From Streptomyces albofaciens JCM 4342 (GTDB lineage: Bacteria > Actinomycetota > Actinomycetes > Streptomycetales > Streptomycetaceae), in assembly GCF_008634025.1 (NCBI RefSeq), contig NZ_PDCM01000001.1:186001-250000 (forward strand): 64,000 nucleotides of DNA, read 5' to 3'. The notes under the pieces were generated by a model. That model did not search any database, had not been told where the DNA came from, and was given only the letters and a program-made list of their open reading frames with translations. The position numbers and the translations under genes were made by a program. Position 1 is the stretch's first letter; every line of letters starts with the position of its first letter. Below are positions 1 to 6,653 of the stretch, piece after piece.

Positions 1-262
1 CGAGACCCCGATCTCGTGCCACAACCGCACGACGAAGTTCAGCGACACCCAGATGCGCGTCCAGTGCACCGACTTCGCGGGCGGCACGAGCGGCAGCCCC
101 TGGCTCGCCGACTACGACCCCAAGAGCCACACGGGCACGGTGATCGGTGTTCTGGGCGGCCACGAGGGCGGCGGCGACGAGGACGATGTCTCCTACGCCG
201 CGTACTTCGGTGATGAGGTGGCCGACCTCTACAAGCGGGCCCAGGACGAGGCCGAGGACTGA
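1..262 (+). CDS. Trypsin-like serine protease, C-terminal fragment
   Basis: The open frame enters from the left edge (codons start at base 2) and ends at TGA 260-262, so only the last ~86 residues are present. It contains GTSGSPW, which fits the GDSGGP-type segment around the catalytic serine of chymotrypsin-fold (S1) proteases, preceded by a Cys-containing stretch and followed by an acidic tail. The His and Asp of the triad, and any signal peptide, lie outside the window. Proteases of this type are normally secreted. A hairpin terminator follows at once, and the ribosomal-protein operon beyond it is on the opposite strand. The family call is fairly secure; substrate and specificity cannot be read. 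Confidence 0.72.
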   Translation, partial: ETPISCHNRTTKFSDTQMRVQCTDFAGGTSGSPWLADYDPKSHTGTVIGVLGGHEGGGDEDDVSYAAYFGDEVADLYKRAQDEAED

Positions 263-273
263 CCGGTACGCGA

Positions 274-307
274 AAGGGCCGCACCCCGTTTCCGGAGTGC
301 GGCCCTT
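274..307. terminator. Bidirectional terminator between protease gene and rplI
   Basis: An 11-bp inverted repeat (AAGGGCCGCAC at 274-284, GTGCGGCCCTT at 297-307) with a 12-nt loop lies between two converging genes. It can serve both. Confidence 0.7.
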
Positions 308-332
308 CGGCGTGGTGCTACGACCGCTGCGA

Positions 333-779
333 TCAGGCGGCGACGACCTCGACGCCCAGCTTCGCTACGACGTCGGTGTGCAGACGCACGGACACCTGGT
401 GCGAGCCCAGGGTCTTGATAGGCGAGCCGAGCTCGACGCGGCGCTTGTCCACGTCGGGGCCACCGGCGGCCTTGATCGCCGAGGCGACGTCGGCCGGGGT
501 GACGGAGCCGAACAGGCGACCGGCTTCGCCGGCACGCACGGCCAGCTGCACCTTGACGCCCTCAAGCTGGCCCTTGATCTCGTTGGCCTGCTCGATCGTG
601 GCGATCTCGCGGATCTTGCGACCGCGGCGGATCTGCGCGACGTCCTTCTCGCCACCCTTGGTCCAGCGGATCGCGAAACCGCGCGGGACCAGGTAGTTAC
701 GGGCGTACCCGTCACGGACGTCGACGACGTCACCGGCAGTGCCGAGGCCGGAGACCTCGTGGGTGAGGATGATCTTCAT
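333..779 (-). CDS. rplI: 50S ribosomal protein L9 (bL9)
   Basis: 148 residues, the usual bL9 length. The N-terminus [13 protein letters not shown] followed by the [16 protein letters not shown] segment is the classical L9 signature. A long connecting helix and a C-terminal domain containing GRLFGSVT follow. bL9 binds 23S rRNA in domain V and influences reading-frame fidelity. It is the last gene of the rpsF-ssb-rpsR-rplI operon, 18 bp after rpsR, and ends just before a strong terminator. The ATG start is preceded by a purine-rich AAGGG element. Confidence 0.97.
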   Translation of the reverse strand: MKIILTHEVSGLGTAGDVVDVRDGYARNYLVPRGFAIRWTKGGEKDVAQIRRGRKIREIATIEQANEIKGQLEGVKVQLAVRAGEAGRLFGSVTPADVASAIKAAGGPDVDKRRVELGSPIKTLGSHQVSVRLHTDVVAKLGVEVVAA

Positions 780-797
780 GTGTCGGTCACCCTTCCC

Positions 798-1034
798 TTA
801 TCGCGCGGTGGAGGTGTAGGGCAGCAGCGCCATCTCACGGCTGTTCTTCACGGCCGTGGCGACGTCACGCTGGTGCTGGGTGCAGTTGCCGGTCACCCGG
901 CGGGCACGGATCTTGCCGCGGTCGGAGATGAACTTCCGCAGCAGGTTCGTGTCCTTGTAGTCGACGTAGGAGATCTTCTCCTTGCAGAACACGCAAACCT
1001 TCTTCTTAGGCTTGCGAGCAGGCGGCTTCGCCAT
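798..1034 (-). CDS. rpsR: 30S ribosomal protein S18 (bS18), cysteine-containing form
   Basis: 78 residues with the bS18 core ([43 protein letters not shown]). bS18 forms a heterodimer with S6 on the platform of the small subunit. The N-terminal half keeps CVFC and a later NCTQH, so this is the metal-binding (C+) version. Streptomyces genomes often carry a second, Cys-lacking paralogue elsewhere under zinc control (known of the family, not visible here). Basic [10 protein letters not shown]-terminus. It sits third in the rpsF-ssb-rpsR-rplI operon. Confidence 0.96.
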   Translation of the reverse strand: MAKPPARKPKKKVCVFCKEKISYVDYKDTNLLRKFISDRGKIRARRVTGNCTQHQRDVATAVKNSREMALLPYTSTAR

Positions 1035-1099
1035 TGTCTCTCTCCAGTGAGTTCAAGAAGTTTGTGCTGTCGCCCTCAGGCCCCCGGCCGTTTCACGCT

Positions 1100-1113
1100 G
1101 TTTCACGTGAAAC
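1100..1113. promoter_or_regulatory. parS site (ParB-binding palindrome)
   Basis: Exact GTTTCACGTGAAAC in the gap between ssb and rpsR. A partial copy (GTTTCACG) lies just left of it at about 1090. Confidence 0.9.
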
Positions 1114-1140
1114 AGCGTGCGTACGGGCCGGTCGTCGGAC

Positions 1141-1725
1141 CTAGAAGGGCGGCTCGTCCGAGTAGCCGCCGCCGGAGCCACCGCCCCAGCCACCGCCGCC
1201 GCCACCCTGCTGGCCGCCGCCTGCAGGGGCACCGGTCGCCCACGGGTCGTCGGCGGGAGCACCGCCGCCCTGGCCGCCGCCGGGGCCGCCGCCCCAACCG
1301 CCGCCACCCTGGCCACCGCCCTGCGGGCCGCCGCCGAAGCCGCCGCCCTGGCCACCGCGGCCCGAGGTCTTGGTGACCTTGGCCGTGGCGTTGCGCAAGC
1401 TGGCGCCGACCTCGTCGACGTCGAGCTCGTAGACCGTGCGCTTGACGCCCTCGCGGTCCTCGTACGACCGCTGCTTCAGGCGGCCCTGCACGATCACGCG
1501 GGTGCCCCGCGTGAGGGACTCGGCGACGTTCTCCGCCGCCTGACGCCACACCGAGCAGGTCAGGAACAGGCTCTCGCCGTCCTTCCACTCGTTGGTCTGG
1601 CGGTCGAAGGTGCGGGGGGTGGATGCGACGCGGAACTTCGCAACCGCCGCACCGGACGGGGTGAAGCGCAGCTCGGGGTCGTCGACAAGATTGCCGACGA
1701 CCGTGATGACGGTCTCGCCTGCCAT
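1141..1725 (-). CDS. ssb: Single-stranded DNA-binding protein
   Basis: 194 residues. Residues 1-110 form the OB-fold ssDNA-binding domain ([65 protein letters not shown]). The rest is a very Gly-rich flexible linker, which gives the DNA its GGC/GCC-repeat look, ending in the conserved acidic tip DEPPF that docks SSB partner proteins. It is the second gene of the rpsF operon. In Streptomyces a second, shorter ssb paralogue is usual elsewhere; the long Gly linker and position fit the essential replication copy. Confidence 0.95.
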   Translation of the reverse strand: MAGETVITVVGNLVDDPELRFTPSGAAVAKFRVASTPRTFDRQTNEWKDGESLFLTCSVWRQAAENVAESLTRGTRVIVQGRLKQRSYEDREGVKRTVYELDVDEVGASLRNATAKVTKTSGRGGQGGGFGGGPQGGGQGGGGWGGGPGGGQGGGAPADDPWATGAPAGGGQQGGGGGGWGGGSGGGYSDEPPF

Positions 1726-1803
1726 TAGGGGAACCTCTCGGCGGGTGTGCTGCTGGCTGCTGGTGTGGCTACTCGAACCCGGTCACCGCTGACGCTGATG
1801 CGT

Positions 1804-2094
1804 TCAGTGGGTCTCGGGACGGAGGACCTTGGTCCGGAGGACCGACTCGTTCAGGTTCATCTGACGGTCGAGTTCCTTGACGACCGCAGGCTCGGCCTGC
1901 AGGTCGATGACCGAGTAGATGCCCTCGGGCTTCTTGTTGATCTCGTACGAGAGACGACGACGGCCCCAGGTGTCGACCTTCTCGACCTTTCCGTTGCCCT
2001 CACGGACGACGGAGAGGAAGTTCTCGATCAGCGGGGAGACAGCGCGCTCCTCGAGATCGGGGTCGAGGATGACCATCACCTCGTAGTGACGCAT
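1804..2094 (-). CDS. rpsF: 30S ribosomal protein S6 (bS6)
   Basis: 96 residues. [16 protein letters not shown] and the downstream [17 protein letters not shown] segment are diagnostic of bS6, which pairs with S18 on the 30S platform. The frame is open further upstream, but the ATG at 2094 is chosen because a near-perfect Shine-Dalgarno (AAAGGAGGT) lies 7-9 nt before it and the protein then starts exactly where the family does. First gene of the operon. Confidence 0.96.
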   Translation of the reverse strand: MRHYEVMVILDPDLEERAVSPLIENFLSVVREGNGKVEKVDTWGRRRLSYEINKKPEGIYSVIDLQAEPAVVKELDRQMNLNESVLRTKVLRPETH

Positions 2095-2252
2095 GTTGAA
2101 CCCACCTCCTTTGGACTCAGCGGCCACGGTCGTTCCGTGGCAGGAGGGTCATGATGCGTTCCGCACCGGGCCGACCCAGGAGACCTGGGCAGACGTGGGC
2201 GCAGACTGTACAGAGTACCTGCCGCCAAGCCTCCGGTTGAAATCCGGAGGCT
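2095..2252 (-). promoter_or_regulatory. Probable rpsF mRNA leader with three hairpins
   Basis: Upstream of rpsF lie three short inverted repeats: CCACGG/CCGTGG (2124-2129, 2135-2140), CCCAGG/CCTGGG (2175-2180, 2184-2189) and AGCCTCCGG/CCGGAGGCT (2228-2236, 2244-2252). bS6-bS18 leader autoregulation is known in many bacteria. The leader role here is inferred from position and structure; no promoter was defined and the known motif was not matched base by base. Confidence 0.35.
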
Positions 2253-2324
2253 GATCCCCCCAATCTGGAACACAACGGGTGTGAGCGGCGTTACAGTTCG
2301 CCGCCCTGTCATCGGAGGTGTCGC

Positions 2325-2642
2325 ATGGCACAGGCAGTCCGGCCGCAGCACGGCCTCCTCTCCCTTCTGAACAGCGACGGCAAGGCCCATCCGGTCGAGA
2401 ACACCTTGGTCGCCGTGACGCTGGTCTTCGGCTTGATCGCCTTTTTCACCGCCCACTTCCACCACCTTCACCTGCTGAGTTCCTGGACGGGACTGATCGG
2501 CATCGGCACCGGGGCGTGGGGACAGTTCATCTCCGCGACGACCGCCGAGCGCTTCCTGCTGATCATCGGGCTCGGTGCCGCGGCGGTCGGATTCTTCCTC
2601 GGCATGGCCCACGGCGGTCTCTTCGGCGGGGTCCTCGGCTAG
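2325..2642 (+). CDS. Small integral membrane protein, unknown function
   Basis: 105 residues, ATG start. Three hydrophobic stretches are visible: about residues 28-44 (TLVAVTLVFGLIAFFTA), 50-65 and 78-104 (FLLIIGLGAAAVGFFLG then Gly-rich). A His-rich loop (HFHHLHLL) lies between the first two. Third-position GC matches its neighbours. It diverges from rpsF and precedes the FemX-like gene by about 130 bp. I do not recognise a characterised family. Confidence 0.78.
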   Translation: MAQAVRPQHGLLSLLNSDGKAHPVENTLVAVTLVFGLIAFFTAHFHHLHLLSSWTGLIGIGTGAWGQFISATTAERFLLIIGLGAAAVGFFLGMAHGGLFGGVLG

Positions 2643-2770
2643 CCGGGCCTGGGCGGGCGCCGGGGCTCCACCCCCCTTCGCCCAAACGGGGCGCTCCCCT
2701 GTCGCAGTAGGCTTCGGCGCGAGAGCCGGAGCCCCGACCCTGGGGACAAACCTGCCGAGGAGCGCCCCGC

Positions 2771-3889
2771 ATGAGCCTGACCCTGAGGACCATCAGCCGA
2801 GAGCAGCATCTGGCGTACATCCAGAGTCTGCCCTCGGCGAGCCACATGCAGGTGCCGGCCTGGGCCGATGTGAAGTCCGAATGGCGCTCGGAGAACCTGG
2901 GCTGGTTCGACAAGAGCGGACAGCTGGTCGGCGTGGGTCTGGTCCTCTACCGCCAGCTGCCCAAGATCAAGCGGTACCTCGCCTACCTGCCCGAGGGCCC
3001 GGTGATCAACTGGTTCTCCCCGAACCTGGAGGACTGGCTGAAGCCGATGCTGGCGCATCTGAAGCAGCAGGGCGCCTTCTCGGTGAAGATGGGCCCGCCG
3101 GTGATCATCCGGCGCTGGGACGCCGCCGCGATCAAGTCCGGTATCCAGGACCCGGACGTCAAGCGGCTGCGCGACATCGAGGCCACCCACATCGAGCCGC
3201 GCGCCTTCGAGGTCTCCGACAAGCTGCGCCGGATGGGCTGGCAGCAGGGCGAGGACGGCGGGGCCGGCTTCGGTGACGTACAGCCGCGCTACGTCTTCCA
3301 GGTGCCGCTGGAGAACCGTTCGCTGGAGGACGTCCACAAGGGCTTCAACCAGCTGTGGCGCCGCAACATCAAGAAGGCCGAGAAGGCCGGCGTCGAGGTC
3401 GTCCAGGGACGGTATGAGGATCTGCCCGAGTGGCAGCGGCTGTACGAGATCACCGCGGTGCGCGACCGCTTCCGGCCGCGGCCGCTCGGCTACTTCCAGC
3501 GCATGTGGACGGCCCTCAACACCGAGGACCCCAACCGCATGCGGCTGTACTTCGCCCGCCACAACGGCGTGAACCTCTCCGCCGCGACGATGCTGGTCGT
3601 CGGCGGCCACGTCTGGTACTCCTACGGCGCCTCGGACAACATCGGCCGTGAGGTCCGGCCCTCCAACGCCATGCAGTGGCGGATGCTGCGCGACGCCTAC
3701 GCGCTGGGCGCCACCGTCTACGACCTGCGCGGCATCAGCGACTCGCTCGACGAGAACGACCACCTCTTCGGCCTCATCCAGTTCAAGGTGGGCACAGGCG
3801 GGCAGGCAGCCGAGTACCTCGGCGAGTGGGACTTCCCGCTCAACAAGCTCCTGCACAAGGCGCTCGACATCTACATGTCGCGCCGCTGA
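2771..3889 (+). CDS. FemABX-family peptidoglycan bridge aminoacyltransferase
   Basis: 372 residues of the Fem/GNAT-like peptidyltransferase family. Visible family features: N-terminal SREQHLAYIQSLPSASHMQVPAWADVKSEW, RYLAYLPEGPVINW, a basic RRNIKKAEKAGVEV patch and the C-terminal VYDLRGI...LFGLIQFKVG block typical of lipid II:glycine glycyltransferases. These enzymes add aminoacyl residues from aminoacyl-tRNA to the lipid II stem peptide. Streptomyces wall has LL-DAP with a single Gly bridge, so a FemX-like role (first bridge residue) is likely. The residue transferred cannot be read from sequence. The next gene, alanine racemase-like, lies 56 bp downstream on the same strand, suggesting one wall-precursor transcription unit. 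Confidence 0.9.
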   Translation: MSLTLRTISREQHLAYIQSLPSASHMQVPAWADVKSEWRSENLGWFDKSGQLVGVGLVLYRQLPKIKRYLAYLPEGPVINWFSPNLEDWLKPMLAHLKQQGAFSVKMGPPVIIRRWDAAAIKSGIQDPDVKRLRDIEATHIEPRAFEVSDKLRRMGWQQGEDGGAGFGDVQPRYVFQVPLENRSLEDVHKGFNQLWRRNIKKAEKAGVEVVQGRYEDLPEWQRLYEITAVRDRFRPRPLGYFQRMWTALNTEDPNRMRLYFARHNGVNLSAATMLVVGGHVWYSYGASDNIGREVRPSNAMQWRMLRDAYALGATVYDLRGISDSLDENDHLFGLIQFKVGTGGQAAEYLGEWDFPLNKLLHKALDIYMSRR

Positions 3890-3945
3890 CCTCTCCCCTC
3901 TGTTTCGACCGCAACGCAGCTACGAGAAAGGTTCCGGGCCCGGCC

Positions 3946-4977
3946 ATGGCGCTCACCCTCTACGTCGATACCGCGCGCTGGCGGGCACACCAGCAGAGCG
4001 TTCTGCAGCAGTTCCCAGGGCTCGTCCCGGTCTGCAAAGGCAACGGCTACGGCTTCGGGCACGAGCGCCTCGCCGAGGAAGCGGCCCTCCTCGGTACCGA
4101 CCTCCTCGCCGTCGGGACGACCTACGAGGCGGCCCGCATGAAGGACTTCTTCAGCGGTGACCTGCTCGTGCTGACGCCGTTCCGGCACGGCGAGGAACCG
4201 GTTCCGCTGCCGGACCGTGCCATCCGTTCGGTCTCCTCGGTGGAGGGCGTGGGCGGCCTGGTCGGCGCCCGGGTCGTCATCGAGGTCATGAGCAGCATGA
4301 AGCGCCACGGCGTGCTGCCGGAAGACCTCCCGAAGCTGGCCGCCGCCATAGAGGACGTACGGCTGGAGGGCTTCGCCATCCACCTCCCGCTGGACCGTAC
4401 CGACGGCTCCGACGCGGTGGAGGAGGTCATCGGCTGGATGGACCGGCTGCGGGCCAACCGCCTGCCGCTGCACACCATGTTCGTCAGCCACCTCAAGGCC
4501 GATGAACTCGCCCGTCTCCAGCAGCAGTTCCCGCAGACACGGTTCCGCGCGCGGATCGGCACGCGTCTGTGGCTCGGTGACCACGAGGCGACCGAGTACC
4601 GCGGCTCGGTCCTGGACGTCACCCGGGTCAGCAAGGGCGACCGCTTCGGCTACCGGCAGCAGAAGGCCGCCTCGGACGGCTACCTGGTCGTGGTGGCCGG
4701 CGGTACGTCGCAGGGCGTGGGCCTGGAGTCGCCCAAGGCGCTGCACGGCGTGATGCCCCGCGCCAAGGGCGTGGCCCGCGCGGGCCTGGCGACCGTCAAC
4801 CGCAACCTCTCGCCGTATGTGTGGGCGGGCAAGCAGCGGTGGTTCGCGGAGCCTCCGCACATGCAGGTCTCCATCCTCTTCGTACCGGGGGATGCCCCCG
4901 AGCCGCAGGTGGGTGAGGAACTGGTGGCGCACCTGCGGCACACCACGACGCAGTACGACCGCCTCGTGGACCGCTGA
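3946..4977 (+). CDS. Alanine racemase-like PLP enzyme
   Basis: 343 residues from the ATG at 3946; the frame runs further upstream, but only from here does the protein align with the fold start (MALTLYVDTARWRAHQQ). The segment VCKGNGYGFGHERLAEEA corresponds to the VVKANAYGHG motif of alanine racemases, with Lys as the probable PLP-Schiff base residue. RIGTRLWLG matches the phosphate-binding region at the end of the TIM barrel. The C-terminal domain is divergent compared with canonical Alr, so this may be a paralogue rather than the main alanine racemase. Pairing with a FemX-like gene points to wall precursor metabolism. It ends 20 bp before a strong terminator. Confidence 0.78.
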   Translation: MALTLYVDTARWRAHQQSVLQQFPGLVPVCKGNGYGFGHERLAEEAALLGTDLLAVGTTYEAARMKDFFSGDLLVLTPFRHGEEPVPLPDRAIRSVSSVEGVGGLVGARVVIEVMSSMKRHGVLPEDLPKLAAAIEDVRLEGFAIHLPLDRTDGSDAVEEVIGWMDRLRANRLPLHTMFVSHLKADELARLQQQFPQTRFRARIGTRLWLGDHEATEYRGSVLDVTRVSKGDRFGYRQQKAASDGYLVVVAGGTSQGVGLESPKALHGVMPRAKGVARAGLATVNRNLSPYVWAGKQRWFAEPPHMQVSILFVPGDAPEPQVGEELVAHLRHTTTQYDRLVDR

Positions 4978-4997
4978 GCCGCCCAGAACGAAAACAT

Positions 4998-5038
4998 CGG
5001 GCCCGGTGCCGCAGAGCAGATCTGCGGCACCGGGCCCG
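4998..5038. terminator. Strong bidirectional terminator
   Basis: 18-bp perfect inverted repeat (CGGGCCCGGTGCCGCAGA at 4998-5015 against 5021-5038) with a 5-nt loop, between converging genes. Confidence 0.85.
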
Positions 5039-5052
5039 TTCCGTGCGCGCGG

Positions 5053-6546
5053 TTACCGGTGGACGGAGTCGCCGGCCACACCCCAGCGGACCTGCGCCGC
5101 TTTCTCGAACTGCAAGGCGTGCCGGGACAGCCGATGCGCCCGGCCCAGCACGAAGACATCGGGTGCGTGATCCAGCACCCCGCCCGACGGGTCGTCCTCA
5201 CCGTCCCTGCGTACGAGGTCCCGCTCCGGCAGCAGCACATCCCGCACCACCACGGCACACAGATACAGCGTCCCCAACAGATGCAGTATCAGGGCCAGTT
5301 GGTAGCCCTCCAGCGGCAACCCCTGGTGCTTGTCGCCGTTGCCGATGTAGGCGAGGTACATCCAGATGCCGAGGAAGTACATGACCTCGCACGCCTGCCA
5401 GATCAGGAAGTCGCGCCAGCGTGGCCGTGCCAGTGCGGCGAGCGGGATCAGCCACAGCACGTACTGCGGTGAGTAGACCTTGTTGGTCAGGATGAAGAGC
5501 GCGACGACCAGGAAGGCGAGCTGCGCGAACCGCGGCCGGCGCGGCGCGTAGAAGGCCAGCAGGGCCAGGGCGCCACAGCCGAGGATCATGAGCAGGGTGG
5601 CGTAGGTGTTCGCGTCCTCCATCGGGTTGCCCGTGCGCTGGGAGATGAGCAGCCAGATGGAACCGAAATCGATGGGCCGCTCCTGGCTGAAGGTGTAGAA
5701 CTTCGACCAGCCCTCCCTGATGTGGAATCCGGACGCGTCATGGGTGATCATCACCGGCACATTGACCACCAGCCATGCGGCAGCGGCACCGATCACGGCC
5801 TTGCCGTAGGCGCGCCACTGTCCCGCCCGCCAGCACAGGATGAGCAGCGGTCCGAGCAGCAGCACCGGGTACAGCTTCGCGGCGGTCGCCAGTCCGATGA
5901 ACACGCCCGTCGCGAAGGGCCGGCTGCGCGACCACATGAGCATCCCGACAGCGGTCAGGGCGACGGCCAGCAGGTCCCAGTTGATGGTGGCGGTGAGAGC
6001 GAGGGCCGGGGCGAGGGCGACCAGGAGCCCGTCCCACGGACGGCGCCGGTGGGTACGTGCCACGCAGACCGCGAGGACCGCCGCGCATGCCATCAGCATG
6101 CCCGCGTTGACCAGCCAGTAGATCTGCTCGCGTTGCTGGATCGAGCCCCCGGTGGGCGTCATCCAGGAGGCGACCTCCATGAACACTCCGGTCAGCACCG
6201 GGTATTCGAGGTACTCCATGTCACCGGGCAGTTTGTCGAAGTACGGGATCAGTCCGTCGGCGAATCCGCGACCCGCGTACAGGTGCGGGATGTCGGAATA
6301 GCAGGCGTGCGTGTACTGGCTGGTGGCGCCGAAGAACCAGCCGCTGTTGTAGCAGGGCAGTTTCTGCACCATACCGAGGGCGAACATCCCGATGGCGACC
6401 AGCGCGACGATGCGTACCGGGTTCCACCAGCCCGTGCGGAAGAAAGCGCGCCGTCCGGCAGGACCGCCGATCAGCTCGCTGCCGGCAGCCGCCACCTCGT
6501 CCCGCCTCGTCGGCCGTACGGGCTCGTCCTGTCCCACGCTCGTCAT
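5053..6546 (-). CDS. Polytopic membrane glycosyltransferase (GT87-like)
   Basis: 497 residues from the ATG at 6546 (the frame is open to 6630, but that part reads through a terminator). After a ~45-residue cytoplasmic N-terminus there are about ten hydrophobic spans. A conserved extracytoplasmic loop follows the first span, with an acidic/aromatic run (SDIPHLYAGRGFADGLIPYF ... MEYLEYPVLTG) typical of GT-C polyprenyl-phosphate-dependent mannosyltransferases. Family members transfer mannose from polyprenyl-phosphomannose to wall or lipid glycans. Donor and acceptor are not deducible here. It lies downstream of the penicillin-binding protein, as in mycobacteria, but a terminator and a parS site separate the two. 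Confidence 0.82.
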   Translation of the reverse strand: MTSVGQDEPVRPTRRDEVAAAGSELIGGPAGRRAFFRTGWWNPVRIVALVAIGMFALGMVQKLPCYNSGWFFGATSQYTHACYSDIPHLYAGRGFADGLIPYFDKLPGDMEYLEYPVLTGVFMEVASWMTPTGGSIQQREQIYWLVNAGMLMACAAVLAVCVARTHRRRPWDGLLVALAPALALTATINWDLLAVALTAVGMLMWSRSRPFATGVFIGLATAAKLYPVLLLGPLLILCWRAGQWRAYGKAVIGAAAAWLVVNVPVMITHDASGFHIREGWSKFYTFSQERPIDFGSIWLLISQRTGNPMEDANTYATLLMILGCGALALLAFYAPRRPRFAQLAFLVVALFILTNKVYSPQYVLWLIPLAALARPRWRDFLIWQACEVMYFLGIWMYLAYIGNGDKHQGLPLEGYQLALILHLLGTLYLCAVVVRDVLLPERDLVRRDGEDDPSGGVLDHAPDVFVLGRAHRLSRHALQFEKAAQVRWGVAGDSVHR

Positions 6547-6584
6547 GCGCCCATCCTGCCGTACGGTCCTGGGCCGAACACGGA

Positions 6585-6622
6585 GAAGCCCCCGGCCCGG
6601 ATCCACCGGGTCGGGGGCTTCG
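6585..6622. terminator. Terminator downstream of ponA
   Basis: 16-bp stem (GAAGCCCCCGGCCCGG at 6585-6600 against 6607-6622, one G-U wobble), 6-nt loop. Confidence 0.8.
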
Positions 6623-6630
6623 GCTGTCAC

Positions 6631-6644
6631 GTTTCACGTGAAAC
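6631..6644. promoter_or_regulatory. parS site
   Basis: Exact GTTTCACGTGAAAC, only 10 bp beyond the end of the penicillin-binding protein gene, in the gap before the glycosyltransferase gene. Confidence 0.9.
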
Positions 6645-6653
6645 AGTCAGCGG

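Noticed and set aside
147..1376. Long plus-strand open frame across rplI, rpsR and ssb
   Set aside because: Antisense shadow of the minus-strand ribosomal operon; Arg/His/Leu-rich product with no domain, and the opposite strand encodes clear families.
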